From: Flavobacteriales bacterium
GTDB lineage: Bacteria; Bacteroidota; Bacteroidia; Flavobacteriales_F; PHOS-HE28
Direction of reading: 5' to 3'
Assembly (NCBI GenBank): GCA_016710965.1
Contig: JADJTW010000012.1
Location: 1-64,000 of the forward strand
DNA length: 64,000 nt
Position numbers and translations under genes: made by a program. This document shows positions 43,084-51,784 of the stretch, piece after piece (within the stretch, counting starts at the first letter, position 1; each line of letters starts with the position of its first letter). The notes under the pieces are model-generated. The model was not told the DNA's origin and ran no database searches. It was given only the letters and a program-made list of their open reading frames with translations.

Positions 43084-44133
43084 CTAGTCCCTCAAGCATC
43101 TGATGCAGTAGCCATTCGCTTTGAAGGACTGGCTTCCACGAGAGATCCCGCCATTGGAACTGTTCAATCCCCTGGCCCAGGCATAGAGTGATCCGTTCGG
43201 CGAGGAAGACCAGATGGCAGCACTGTTGCCGATGGGTGTGAACCCACCGCCGTTAGAGTAGTTCCTGGCTCCGCACGGTCGCGCAGTGAACCCGGTCTCG
43301 TTGGTCGCACCGATGTTCGGCACCTCCCAGAGGCTGATGCTCTTCAGCTTCCCTCCTACGTTCCCCGCAACACCCCTCGAAACGGTTGCATCCAATTCGG
43401 AAACCGGAAGTCCCGAGAAGGTCTCGAGGGATTTCCATTCAAGATCCGAAGGCACGTGCCATCCGTTGGGACAGACCCCTTGAGCATCACTGACAGCATA
43501 CCAGTTGTAGAGTTTGCCATACGTTGCACCAAAGGATGTCGTATTGCCTGGATAGCAATATGCTCCCGTGGTAAGCGCAACCCATGATGAGGCCACGGCA
43601 ACCTCTGGAATACTGGCCCCATTGCGGTAACGGCTCGTGCGAAGGTTCTCGGACATCCACTCCTGGCCATTGGGGAAGACGATGGAAGGATAAACCTCTC
43701 CATCTATGTCGGTTACCCCAGCGCCCGCTGTGAACAGTGCGGCCGCTGTTGTGAAGGAAACGTTGGCCCCATACCCGGTTCCATTATCGTTCGTAGCATA
43801 TGCACGTGCATGATAGGAAGTGCTCGGCTGCAATGCCCCTAGGACTACGGTAAAGCTGCCTAGACCGACGTTGCCATCCGGTTGGGCAAGATCAGAGGTA
43901 GTGGGGTTGACGTTCGTTGACCAGCAAACACCACGGACGAACACCGCGCTGGCACCTTGAACAGTTACTTCGCCTGCGACGGTCGCGGACACGGAAGTGG
44001 TGTCAACAACGGTAAGTGTAACCACTACCGGTAGGCCCGGAACCCCGGCTCTATCGTCCTCCTCGCCTTCTTTCTTGCATCCGATGGCAACAACCAGGCA
44101 CAGGAGGCCGACTATTAAACCATGAGCATGCAT
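43084..44133 (-). CDS. FISUMP domain lipoprotein
   Basis: 349 residues. The start at 44133 gives a lipoprotein signal (GLIVGLLCLVVAIGC). A fibronectin-like domain (VTLTVVDTTSVSATVAGEVT, GVCWSTNVNPTTSD, LQPSTSYHARAYATNDNGTG) is followed by a Fib-succ-major (FISUMP, TIGR02145) domain: DIDGEVYPSIVFPNGQEWMS, ENLRTSRYRNG, YGKLYNWYAVSD, CPNGWHVPSDLEWKSLE, GFTARPCGARN and FKANGYCIRCLRD. This pairing is a common surface lipoprotein architecture in Bacteroidota. Function unknown. A TACCTTGG box lies 30 bases upstream on the minus strand. Confidence 0.9.
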   Translation of the reverse strand: MHAHGLIVGLLCLVVAIGCKKEGEEDDRAGVPGLPVVVTLTVVDTTSVSATVAGEVTVQGASAVFVRGVCWSTNVNPTTSDLAQPDGNVGLGSFTVVLGALQPSTSYHARAYATNDNGTGYGANVSFTTAAALFTAGAGVTDIDGEVYPSIVFPNGQEWMSENLRTSRYRNGASIPEVAVASSWVALTTGAYCYPGNTTSFGATYGKLYNWYAVSDAQGVCPNGWHVPSDLEWKSLETFSGLPVSELDATVSRGVAGNVGGKLKSISLWEVPNIGATNETGFTARPCGARNYSNGGGFTPIGNSAAIWSSSPNGSLYAWARGLNSSNGGISRGSQSFKANGYCIRCLRD

Positions 44134-44627
44134 CGACGAGTGGCTAAGGATCCATGCCAAGGTACACGTCAGTAGCACGCCTATCTCAAGGTCTTATGCC
44201 GTACCGTACGGATATCAATGGCAACCACTGGCTGTCAGCTTGTTGGAGGTTGGGTACGCGAACAAGGTCGCTCTGTAGCTGCACGTGGAACACGCGAAGG
44301 ACGAATTGGTCCGCCACATTGGACAGCCGATGCCCATGCCATGCGAATGGCAAGGGATTAAGGGGCATCAGCCCGGAGGAAAACGTGGCCCAGGGTGGGC
44401 CAAGCGGGAACCATGCGAGGCGTAAAGCGAAGAGTTGGCGACGCCACGATGTGGCCTCCCCCATGTTTCCTACACCATTAACTGACACATCGTCGTGCAA
44501 TTCCCCCTGGCAAGGAGATCGCTCTGTGGGGGTACCTTTGACGCCGCAGACCGGTAGTAAGGAACCTGCGCAAGGAACGACCAGCAACCCAAACAAACAC
44601 TGGCCGATAGATCGGCCTCCGACAGCA
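44134..44627. other. Divergent intergenic region, no gene seen
   Basis: 494 bases between the FISUMP lipoprotein and trxA hold no family-like reading frame on either strand. It carries the TACCTTGG box of the lipoprotein gene on the minus strand near 44160 and, on the plus strand, a perfect TACCTTTG (44533-44540) that probably serves trxA with a leader of about 84 bases. No good -33 TTG accompanies the latter. Confidence 0.55.
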
Positions 44628-44948
44628 ATGGCACTCGAATTCACCGACAGCAACTTCGAAGAACTCGTCCTCAAGAGCGACAAGCCCGTGGTAGTGGACT
44701 TCTGGGCGGAATGGTGCGGCCCCTGCCGCATGGTGGGCCCGGTGGTGCAGGAACTCGCCGCCGAATACGAAGGCAAGGCCGTGATCGGCAAGCTCAACGT
44801 GGACAACAACCCCGGCATCAGCATGAAGTACGGCATCCGCAGCATACCCACCATCCTGTTCTTCAAGAACGGGCAAGTGGTGGACCGCAGCGTGGGCGCT
44901 GTGCCCAAAGCGCAACTGAACCAGAAGCTGCAAGGGCAGCTGGCGTAG
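44628..44948 (+). CDS. trxA: Thioredoxin
   Basis: 106 residues: MALEFTDSNFEELVLKSDKP, VVVDFWAEWCGPCRMVGPVV with the redox-active WCGPC, LNVDNNPGISMKYGIRSIPT with the cis-Pro loop, ILFFKNGQVVDRSVGAVPKA. Length and all landmarks match cytoplasmic thioredoxin, the general disulfide reductant fed by thioredoxin reductase. A strong hairpin terminator follows 20 bases after the stop, so the gene is probably monocistronic. Confidence 0.97.
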   Translation: MALEFTDSNFEELVLKSDKPVVVDFWAEWCGPCRMVGPVVQELAAEYEGKAVIGKLNVDNNPGISMKYGIRSIPTILFFKNGQVVDRSVGAVPKAQLNQKLQGQLA

Positions 44949-44968
44949 TCGCTCAACGCTAACAACGC

Positions 44969-45003
44969 GCACCCCGCACGAACTTCGGCTTCGTGCGGGG
45001 TGC
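44969..45003 (+). terminator. trxA terminator
   Basis: GCACCCCGCACGAA (44969-44982) pairs perfectly with TTCGTGCGGGGTGC (44990-45003) around a 7-base loop, followed by CGTGTTTCG. A 14-base GC-rich stem directly after trxA. Confidence 0.85.
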
Positions 45004-45162
45004 CGTGTTTCGATTCTCGCCGAAGCAGCGCGCGAAAGGGTCCGAGGTGAAGGATCGGTCAACTTCGCAGGAAGTCTCCGGCATACCGCACGACTGAACC
45101 GAAGATGGCGGCAGCTCCCGTGCGGGAGCAACGCCACGCGTCCGCGGGGTCGGCCTGACCCG

Positions 45163-45216
<54 letters not shown>

Positions 45217-45334
45217 AATTCAGGCCCAGGGATTGACCCTCAGGCTGGGACACTGGGGCCTGTTCAACCTGCCGGGCGACATGCCTGACGAAGACTGAAC
45301 CGTTCCGCGCCGCAGCGATAACGACCTTTGTCCC

Positions 45335-46258
45335 ATGCCCATCCAGCAAGACCAGATCCAAGCGCTCAGCTCCCTTGAATTCAAGGCGCGGCAGGTGGTC
45401 GAAGGCTTCCTGGCCGGGTTGCACAAGAGCCCCTTCCACGGCTTCAGCGTGGAGTTCGCCGAGCACCGTGCCTACAACCCCGGTGAAAGCACCCGGCACC
45501 TGGACTGGAAGCTGCTGGCGCGCACGGACAAGCTGTACGTGAAGCGCTACGAGGAGGAGACCAACTTGCGCTGCCAGTTGGTGCTCGATGCCAGCAGCAG
45601 CATGTACTTCCCTGAGAAGGAAGGCGGCATCGAATTCAACAAGGTCGAATTCGCGGTGCATGCAGCAGCGGCGTTCATCCAACTCCTTCGCAAGCAACGC
45701 GATGCCGTGGGCCTCACGGTCTTCGGCGAGCACGTGCGGTTGATAGAGGAAGCTCGGAGCAATGCCGTACACCTCAGGCACCTCATGGGGCACCTGGAGA
45801 CGCTCCTGAGCACCCAGGCTCCGCAGCGCGGCATAACGAGCAACGTGGTGGAGGCCCTGCATGACATTGCGCGGCGCGCACAGCGGCGCAGCCTGGTGGT
45901 TGTGCTCAGCGATATGCTGGACAGTGCGGACCGCGAGGCCGAGGTCTTCGACGCCTTGCAGCATCTGCGTTTCAACAAGCACGACATCATCCTTTTCCAC
46001 GTAGTGGACCGCAAACGCGAACTGGAACTGGACCTCCCCGATCGCCCGTACACCTTCGTGGATGTGGAGACGGGCGAACAAGTGAAAGCCCACCCCGGCG
46101 ATGTGCGCCAGGCCTATAAGAGCGCCATGGCCGAGCGCTGGCACCGCCTGAAGCTGAAGTGCGGCCAGTACCGCATCGATCTGGTGGAGGCCGATATCAA
46201 TGCGGGTTTCGAGCCGGTGCTGCTGGAGTTCCTGACCAAGCGAGCCAAGCTTTACTGA
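45335..46258 (+). CDS. DUF58 domain protein
   Basis: 307 residues: LEFKARQVVEGFLAGLHKSP, FAEHRAYNPGESTRHLDWKL, LARTDKLYVKRYEEETNLRC, QLVLDASSSMYFP (a von Willebrand A-like DxSxS MIDAS), VGLTVFGEHVRL, RRSLVVVLSDMLD, and DIILFHVVDRKRELEL. DUF58 proteins usually accompany MoxR AAA ATPases and Bat proteins in Bacteroidota, acting in envelope stress or metal-centre maturation; here neither partner is adjacent. GACCTTTG lies exactly 12 bases before the ATG. The upstream poly-G tract could separate it from an undisclosed operon partner. Confidence 0.92.
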   Translation: MPIQQDQIQALSSLEFKARQVVEGFLAGLHKSPFHGFSVEFAEHRAYNPGESTRHLDWKLLARTDKLYVKRYEEETNLRCQLVLDASSSMYFPEKEGGIEFNKVEFAVHAAAAFIQLLRKQRDAVGLTVFGEHVRLIEEARSNAVHLRHLMGHLETLLSTQAPQRGITSNVVEALHDIARRAQRRSLVVVLSDMLDSADREAEVFDALQHLRFNKHDIILFHVVDRKRELELDLPDRPYTFVDVETGEQVKAHPGDVRQAYKSAMAERWHRLKLKCGQYRIDLVEADINAGFEPVLLEFLTKRAKLY

Positions 46259-46269
46259 TCCAGAAGCGC

Positions 46270-46346
46270 GTTGTCCGTTCTCTGTTGTCAGTTGTCCGGC
46301 AGAGCCGGGTGCTGCCCCATCAACGGACAACCTGCAACTGACAACT
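46270..46346. repeat. Intergenic GTTGTCAGTTGTC palindromic element
   Basis: GTTGTCCGTTC, TGTTGTCAGTTGTCCGGC and, inverted, ACGGACAACCTGCAACTGAC. It is the third relative of the elements at 29973-30025 and 34404-34479. It lies between the DUF58 gene and the tRNA promoter and ends 13 bases before its -33 box. Confidence 0.78.
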
Positions 46347-46358
46347 TCTTCAAACCGC

Positions 46359-46388
46359 TTGCACGAAAACGATCAGCGCCTACATTTG
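46359..46388 (+). promoter_or_regulatory. tRNA-Asp promoter
   Basis: TTG (46359-46361), exactly 19 bases, then TACATTTG (46381-46388), a perfect Bacteroidota -33/-7 promoter, 30 bases before the mature tRNA 5' end. Confidence 0.85.
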
Positions 46389-46418
46389 CGGCCGCTCTGC
46401 CGTAAGGCGGGGCTGAAC

Positions 46419-46492
46419 GGACCGGTAGTTCAGCTGGTTAGAATGCCGCCCTGTCACGGCGGAGGTCGCGGGTTCGAGTCCCGTCCGGTCCG
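46419..46492 (+). tRNA. tRNA-Asp (anticodon GTC)
   Basis: A 74-base cloverleaf: acceptor stem GGACCGG/CCGGTCC, D-loop AGTTCAGCTGGTTAGA, anticodon stem CCGCC/GGCGG with loop CTGTCAC (GTC reads GAC/GAU), TpsiC loop GGGTTCGAGTCCC and discriminator G. CCA is not encoded. It has its own promoter upstream and a terminator hairpin at 46500-46530. Confidence 0.98.
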
Positions 46493-46499
46493 CAATAGC

Positions 46500-46530
46500 G
46501 AAGCCCCTTCACAGGGGCTTCTTCCTTTTC
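46500..46530 (+). terminator. tRNA-Asp terminator
   Basis: GAAGCCCCT, loop TCAC, AGGGGCTTC, then TTCCTTTTC: a 9-base stem with a T-rich tail, eight bases after the tRNA. The following 46531-46758 holds no convincing gene. Confidence 0.88.
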
Positions 46531-46758
46531 TGACGGGACGAGAAGTTCATCCCGCATGAAGCGATAGCGCAGATGCGGGAAGTCCCTTTCGGTCCGGCAG
46601 GAACCGCCATCGGGTGACCCTTGTGTTTCCTGGGCTGCTGTAGCAGGTCCATCGAGGGAGGCCCGAAATGAACGGCTCGGAATTCCCATCTGCCGGATTG
46701 AATGCGCGGCCTGCCGAAAGCCATTGCCCGGATCGGCCATCTTACAGTATGATCGCGC

Positions 46759-49479
46759 ATGCTTTCTCTCAAGACTTGGGTCGGCTTCGGTGCCATCCTG
46801 CTCCTCCTTCCTGACAACCTCCACGCTCAATCCCCTTCCCGCAGCACCGTATGGTGGACTGACATCAGCGAGCGTGAAGTCGTGAATGCAGGTGAGCGTC
46901 GCATCGTTCCGGATGCCTACCGCATCGTGCGCATCAATGGCACGCAACTGAGCGATCGGCTCGAGGGCGCCGAGAGCGGCACCATCCCGGAGATGGCGCT
47001 CAAGGCCGATCGCATCATCGCGCTGCCCATGCCCGATGGCACCGTGCAGCGTTACCGCTTCATGGAATCCCCGGTAATGCATCCAGACCTGCAGGAGCAA
47101 TTGCCCATGATACGCACCTATGCAGGCTATGGCATCGATGCCCCGGGTGCGACGGTGCGCTTCGACATCACGCCTCATGGATTCCACGCCATGGTCCTCT
47201 CCGCCTCGCGTGAGGCCTTCTTCATCGACCCATATGCGTATGGCAACACCAGCGACCTCATTTGCTACCGCAAATCCGACTTCCACAAGGCGCTTGCAGG
47301 TTTCCCGTATTGCGCCTTCGACGATGTGAACGACCCGGAGACTATTGAAGCGCACACGCAGGCGGTGATGGCTGCGTTGGAGAGCGAGCGCGCAGGCGAT
47401 TGCCAGTTCCGCACGTACAGCCTTGCGCTGGCCTGCACGGGCGAGTACGCGGCCTACCATGGCGGAACGGTGCCGCTGGCGGCCGCTGCCATGGCGACCA
47501 CCTTGAACCGCGTGAACCAGATGTTCGAGCGCGACGCCACGCTGACGCTCCAGTTGGTGGCGAACAACAACAACCTCATCTACCTCAACTCTTCAACCGA
47601 CCCTTACACCAACAACAACGGCAGCACGATGCTGGGGCAGAACATAAGCACCTGCAACAGCGTCATCGGTTCCGGCAACTACGACATCGGCCACGTGTTC
47701 AGCACCGGAGGTGGCGGCGTGGCGTACCTGTCCAGCGTTTGCACAAGCAACAAGGCGGGAGGTGTCACGGGATCGAGCGCACCGGTGGGCGATCCGTTCG
47801 ACATCGATTATGTGGCGCACGAGATGGGCCATCAGTTCGGCGGCAACCATACGCAGAACAACAACTGCAATCGGTCTGCTGCGGCCGCGGTTGAAGTGGG
47901 CAGCGGCATCACCATCATGGGCTACGCCGGGGTCTGCTCCCCGAATGTGGCCGCGCACAGCGATGCGATGTACGGCGGGTACAGCCTCGGCGAGATCCAC
48001 ACCTTCATCACCGGGGCGGGGCATACCTGTGACGCGGTGACGGCGCTGGTGAACGCGCCGCCGACGGCGAATGCCGGAGCCGATCGCGTGATCCCACGGA
48101 GCACTCCGTTCGTGCTCACCGGCATCGGCACCGATGCCAACAGCGGCGATGCGCTCACCTACAGTTGGGAGCAGATGGACAACGCCGTGGCCACGCAGCC
48201 GCCTGTGGCCACCAGCACCGGCGGGCCGTGCTTCCGCCCCTTCCTGCCCGTTGCCAGCAACCAACGCTTCTTGCCCAACCTGGGCGCGATCATCAGCAAC
48301 ACCACGCCCACATGGGAAGTGCTCGCTTCGGTGGCACGCACCTACAATTTCCGCCTGACCGTGCGCGACAACGCCGTGGGCGGAGGCTGCAACGCGCAGG
48401 ACAACATGGTGGTGACCGTGAACGGAACGGCAGGCCCATTCCAAGTTACCGCACCGAACACGGCGGTGAACTGGGCGGGCAATAGCTTGCAAACGGTGAC
48501 ATGGAACGTGGCCGGTACAACAGCCTCGCCCGTGAGCTGCGCGAATGTGGACATCTTCCTGAGCACCGACGGCGGCCTAACCTGGCCCGTGACCTTATTG
48601 AGCGCCACCGCGAACGATGGCAGCGAGACGATCACCGTGCCCAACACGGCCACCACTGCGGCGCGCATCATTGTGAAGGCGAACGGCAACATCTTCTTCG
48701 ATATGAGCAATACGAACTTCACGATCACCGCAGCCGCACAAGCCCAGGCGAATGTGAAGTTCTGGCTCGATGGGCCCTATGACACCAACACGGGCTTGAT
48801 GATCGACAGCCTGCGCGACAACAACCTTCTCCCGCTCCAGGAGCCGTACTCCGCCATGGGCTACGCGAACGCCGCGGGTGGCGGCGCAGAAACAACGACC
48901 ATCGGCGTGCTAAGCACAACAGGCAACAACGCCATCGTCGACTGGATACGGGTGGAACTGAGGAGCTCGGGCGATCCGACCATCCTGCTGGCTTCGCGCC
49001 ATGCCCTGCTCCAGCGCGATGGCGACGTGGTGTCTGGCGATGGCTCGGCGTTGCTCACATTCGGGATCGGACCAGCCAACTACTACGTTGTGGTGCGGCA
49101 TCGGAACCACCTGGGGGCGATGACGCTCAATACCGTGAACTTCAACGGGGCCGCGCCCACGATCGACTTCCGTTCGGGAGCCATGAGCACCTACGGCACG
49201 AATGCGCTGAAGACCATCCTGAACGTGCAGGCGCTCTGGGCCGGGGATGCGGATGCGAACGGCACGTTGCGCTACGTGGGACAGGACAACGACCGGGATC
49301 CGATCCTGCAAGCCATCGGCGGCTCGGTGCCCACCAATACCATCGCCGGCTACCTGCCTACCGACGTGAACATGGACGGCACGGTGAAGTACGTGGGCAT
49401 CGGCAACGACCGTGACCCCATCCTCAGCAATATCGGAGGAAGCGTGCCCACCAGCACGCTGGACGAGCAGTTGCCCTGA
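46759..49479 (+). CDS. Secreted reprolysin-type metalloprotease with EF-hand-like C-terminal module
   Basis: 906 residues. The signal peptide ends DNLHAQ. A propeptide-like region leads to the protease domain: CQFRTYSLALACTGEYAAYH, AMATTLNRVNQMFERDATL, and zinc motif HEMGHQFGGNHT (His354, Glu355, His358, His364) followed by GITIMGYAGVC (Met-turn), as in M12B/reprolysin-like enzymes. Ig/PKD-like domains follow (ANAGADRVIPRSTPFVLTG; NTAVNWAGNSLQTVTWNV). The last 70 residues carry two copies of D-x-N-x-DGT-x-(R/K)-Y-x-G-x-x-NDRDPIL-x-x-IGGSVPT, an EF-hand/dockerin-like repeat, in place of a recognisable T9SS A or B domain. A secreted Ca-binding protease is inferred. Confidence 0.88.
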   Translation: MLSLKTWVGFGAILLLLPDNLHAQSPSRSTVWWTDISEREVVNAGERRIVPDAYRIVRINGTQLSDRLEGAESGTIPEMALKADRIIALPMPDGTVQRYRFMESPVMHPDLQEQLPMIRTYAGYGIDAPGATVRFDITPHGFHAMVLSASREAFFIDPYAYGNTSDLICYRKSDFHKALAGFPYCAFDDVNDPETIEAHTQAVMAALESERAGDCQFRTYSLALACTGEYAAYHGGTVPLAAAAMATTLNRVNQMFERDATLTLQLVANNNNLIYLNSSTDPYTNNNGSTMLGQNISTCNSVIGSGNYDIGHVFSTGGGGVAYLSSVCTSNKAGGVTGSSAPVGDPFDIDYVAHEMGHQFGGNHTQNNNCNRSAAAAVEVGSGITIMGYAGVCSPNVAAHSDAMYGGYSLGEIHTFITGAGHTCDAVTALVNAPPTANAGADRVIPRSTPFVLTGIGTDANSGDALTYSWEQMDNAVATQPPVATSTGGPCFRPFLPVASNQRFLPNLGAIISNTTPTWEVLASVARTYNFRLTVRDNAVGGGCNAQDNMVVTVNGTAGPFQVTAPNTAVNWAGNSLQTVTWNVAGTTASPVSCANVDIFLSTDGGLTWPVTLLSATANDGSETITVPNTATTAARIIVKANGNIFFDMSNTNFTITAAAQAQANVKFWLDGPYDTNTGLMIDSLRDNNLLPLQEPYSAMGYANAAGGGAETTTIGVLSTTGNNAIVDWIRVELRSSGDPTILLASRHALLQRDGDVVSGDGSALLTFGIGPANYYVVVRHRNHLGAMTLNTVNFNGAAPTIDFRSGAMSTYGTNALKTILNVQALWAGDADANGTLRYVGQDNDRDPILQAIGGSVPTNTIAGYLPTDVNMDGTVKYVGIGNDRDPILSNIGGSVPTSTLDEQLP

Positions 49480-49529
49480 GCGAGAAGCGGGACGCACCTG
49501 GCTTGCCCCATTCGGAAATCCACCGAGGC

Positions 49530-49559
49530 TTGCTCGTTCGCTGGATCCTGCTAGCTTTC
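49530..49559 (+). promoter_or_regulatory. Promoter of the lipoprotein at 49583
   Basis: TTG (49530-49532), exactly 19 bases, TAGCTTTC (49552-49559). Transcription would start near 49564, leaving a leader of about 19 bases. Confidence 0.7.
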
Positions 49560-49582
49560 GCAAGCACCAACCTCTTACCACC

Positions 49583-50191
49583 ATGCGTTCCATGCCCCTG
49601 CTTGCCGGCGCTTGCGCCGTCCTTCTCTCCGCCTCTTGCACTGCTCCGCCGAAGAGCCTTGCAGGTGAAAGCGGTTTCGTGGAAGCCTACTTCGACGCCT
49701 CAGCGCTCAACAGCCTGATGGCCGATGCCAGCTGCACGCACGTACGTTTCTACAATGCGCGCCGCGTGGCCAGCGACACCAAAGGCACCTGCATCGCCAT
49801 TGCGGTGAAGAGCACCGGTGAGCCCATCTACAATGGCACCTCGCTCAAGTATCGCATGCACGACCGGATCACCAGCGCCACCACGCCCATGACCCTGCTC
49901 ACCGTTCAGGAGGCGAAGGATCGCATCAACTTCGTGAAGAACGCTGGCGAGAAGAGCTACGCGGCCAACTTCAAGAAGGCGGACATACAGGGCATGCTGG
50001 CCGCTGCCGGCTGCACGGGGATCAAGCTCACGCCTGAACGGCAAACCTCCGGCTACTATACCATGCGCATGCATCCGGCCAGTTTCTCCGGCACCTCCGG
50101 ACAAGCCAACCCCGCACCGCCGGCCATCATCACCACCGAACCCTGCCCCAACTATTGCGGAGACGTGCCCACCTACTACATCCACAACTGA
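49583..50191 (+). CDS. Hypothetical lipoprotein
   Basis: 202 residues. MRSMPLLAGACAVLLSASCT carries a lipobox ending at Cys. The mature part has DASALNSLMADASCTHVRFY, NARRVASDTKGTCIAIAVKS, DIQGMLAAAGCTGIKLTPER and a Cys-containing end (TEPCPNYCGDVPTYYIHN). Two similar halves, each with a helix (LNSLMADASCTHVRFY / IQGMLAAAGCTGIKLT), suggest an internal duplication. I do not recognise the family. It has its own promoter and terminator and so is probably a single-gene unit, with high expression plausible. Confidence 0.75.
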   Translation: MRSMPLLAGACAVLLSASCTAPPKSLAGESGFVEAYFDASALNSLMADASCTHVRFYNARRVASDTKGTCIAIAVKSTGEPIYNGTSLKYRMHDRITSATTPMTLLTVQEAKDRINFVKNAGEKSYAANFKKADIQGMLAAAGCTGIKLTPERQTSGYYTMRMHPASFSGTSGQANPAPPAIITTEPCPNYCGDVPTYYIHN

Positions 50192-50197
50192 GCACAA

Positions 50198-50223
50198 CGG
50201 CCCCGATGCATCCATCGGGGCCG
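50198..50223 (+). terminator. Terminator after the 49583 lipoprotein
   Basis: CGGCCCCGATG (50198-50208) pairs with CATCGGGGCCG (50213-50223) around CATC, seven bases after the stop. Confidence 0.85.
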
Positions 50224-50243
50224 TCCCCTGTCCGGGATTTTAT

Positions 50244-50286
50244 TTTCAATACTAATTGAAAGTTCCATTATTCCGTACTACGTTTG
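50244..50286 (+). promoter_or_regulatory. Promoter and MarR-type operator
   Basis: The palindrome TTTCAATACTAATTGAAA (50244-50261; perfect 7-base arms, 4-base centre) overlaps a -33 TTG (50256-50258). After 20 bases comes a perfect -7, TACGTTTG (50279-50286). The regulator ATG follows at 50308. A dimeric regulator on this site would block the promoter, so negative autoregulation is likely. Confidence 0.78.
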
Positions 50287-50307
50287 GCCCACGCAAGACG
50301 AACGACC

Positions 50308-50819
50308 ATGGCACGCACGACCGACCTGAAGGAAGCACGCGAACGGTTCATCGAGGCTTGGGGCGCCTTCGGAAGCGCATGGGGCATCAACCGCAGCATG
50401 GCGCAGGTGCATGCGCTGCTGCTCATCAGCCACGAGCCCTTGAGCACAGAGGACGCCATGGAGCAGTTGAACATCAGCCGCGGCAACGCCAACACGAACC
50501 TGCGCGCGCTGATCGATGGAGCCTGGTGAAGCGCGTATTGAAGAGCGGCGAGCGGCGCGAGTACTTCGAGGCAGAGAAGGACGTGTGGAAGGTGGCTACG
50601 CACATCACCCGCGAGCGCAAGAAGCGCGAGCTGGAACCACTGGTGCGCCTGCTGGACGAGTTGGAGGATATCCCCGGCAGCACGCCCGAGGCAAAGAGCT
50701 TCAGGAAGATGACCCACGACCTGCACGACCTGACCACCCGGCTGGACACCCTGCTGGAGCACAGCACCCGCCGAGACGTGCAGTGGTTCGTGAAGGCCGC
50801 AACCACCCTGCTCAAATGA
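50308..50819 (+). CDS. GbsR/MarR family transcriptional regulator, one frameshift
   Basis: About 170 residues. MARTTDLKEARERFIEAWGA, FGSAWGINRSMAQVHALLLI, SHEPLSTEDAMEQLNISRGN, ANTNLRALID is the winged helix of GbsR-like MarR regulators. One base is missing near 50520 (ATCGATGG, expected ATCGATTGG). In the following frame W-SLVKRVLKSGERREYFEA, EKDVWKVATHITRERKKREL and a C-terminal helical dimer region run to 50819. The stop overlaps the methyltransferase ATG (ATGA). It probably represses its own operon through the palindrome in its promoter; the ligand is unknown. Confidence 0.85.
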
Positions 50820-51784
50820 CACGCGCCCACCACCACCGCGCCATGCCGGACCCAGTGCCGGCTTTTTCGGACAGCGTATTTTCAATACTTCCTGAAACAC
50901 CGAATACATACAGCCTGCATCCGGTGCCCGCGCTGCCGGCGATCGACCCGCGGATCGACGCGCACTACCACGCGAGCGCGGCGCTTTACAAGCAATGGAG
51001 CTGCGAGGGCCACCTGCACTTCGGGTACTGGCGCTGGGGCTTGAACCCGTGCCACCGCAAGCGCATGCTGGAGGAGCTCGTGCATCAAGTGGTGAGCAAA
51101 CTGGCACCAGGAGCCGGCACCCGGCTGGCCGACCTGGGCTGCGGCTATGGCGCAGCTGCCCGGCTGGTGGCCGCCTGCTACGACAGCGAGGTGGACGCCA
51201 TCACCGCAGTGAAGGAGCAGAAACGCGAAGGCGATGCGGTCGCGCGTGCCCAAGGCCTGGGCGGCCATGTGACCATGCACCACGGCGACTTCCGCCGGAC
51301 CACGCTGGCCGATGGCTGCATGGATGGGGTCTACGCCCTGGAAAGCCTGTGCTATGGCAGCGGCGAGAGCAAGGAGGACGTGCTGCGCGAAGCGGCCAGG
51401 ATCCTGAAGCCCGGCGGTCGCATCGCGCTTACCGATGGTTTCCTGGTGAAGCAGCCTGGCGGCACGCGCGCCCGCATGGTACGCGCCACGGAAGAAGGCT
51501 GGGCCATGGAATGCTTCGCACAACGCGATGCCTTCATCGGCGCCATGCGCAAGGTGGGCTTCGAGGACATCGAGACGGAGGATTGGAGCTGGCGCATGGG
51601 GCCCTGCGCTCTTCATGGCCCGCTGCTGATGCTCTGGCTCGAAGCGAAGCGGCTGCTCCGTGGCGGCACGCTGCAAGCGCTTGAACGCGCGCACTTGCGC
51701 AGCTGCATCCTGGGCATCGCGCTAGGCACGCAACGCGATCTCTTCCGTTACCTGTTCATCACCGCGAAGAAGGGCCGGCCATGA
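50816..51784 (+). CDS. Class I SAM-dependent methyltransferase
   Basis: 322 residues if started at the ATGA overlap. The SAM fold is complete: LADLGCGYGAAARLVA (motif I), HVTMHHGDFRRT, CMDGVYALESLCYGSGESKE and VLREAARILKPGGRIALTDG, with a substrate-cap region (MVRATEEGWAMECFAQRDAF). The CEGHLHFGYWRWG lead-in and the LES-x-CY-x-S-G segment recall methyltransferases acting on isoprenoid, quinone or tocopherol-like substrates, but the substrate is not known. The N-terminal 30 residues overlap a second operator-like palindrome (50880-50897), so a later start, for example the GTG at 50924, is possible. It belongs to the MarR operon. Confidence 0.88.
   Translation: MTRAHHHRAMPDPVPAFSDSVFSILPETPNTYSLHPVPALPAIDPRIDAHYHASAALYKQWSCEGHLHFGYWRWGLNPCHRKRMLEELVHQVVSKLAPGAGTRLADLGCGYGAAARLVAACYDSEVDAITAVKEQKREGDAVARAQGLGGHVTMHHGDFRRTTLADGCMDGVYALESLCYGSGESKEDVLREAARILKPGGRIALTDGFLVKQPGGTRARMVRATEEGWAMECFAQRDAFIGAMRKVGFEDIETEDWSWRMGPCALHGPLLMLWLEAKRLLRGGTLQALERAHLRSCILGIALGTQRDLFRYLFITAKKGRP
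50880..50897 (+). promoter_or_regulatory. Second MarR-type operator inside the methyltransferase gene
   Basis: TTTCAATACTTCCTGAAA repeats the operator at 50244-50261 in its first ten bases and keeps the outer TTTCA/TGAAA symmetry and length. The conserved context TATTTTCAATACT extends one side. No good -7 box follows at the equivalent spacing, so it may be a roadblock or auxiliary site rather than a second promoter. Confidence 0.65.

Noticed and set aside
46438..47460. Long minus-strand reading frame ending GTRTRDLRRDRAAF
   Set aside because: The ending is the antisense of the tRNA-Asp gene, a well-known false protein, and the rest is antisense to the intact protease gene.
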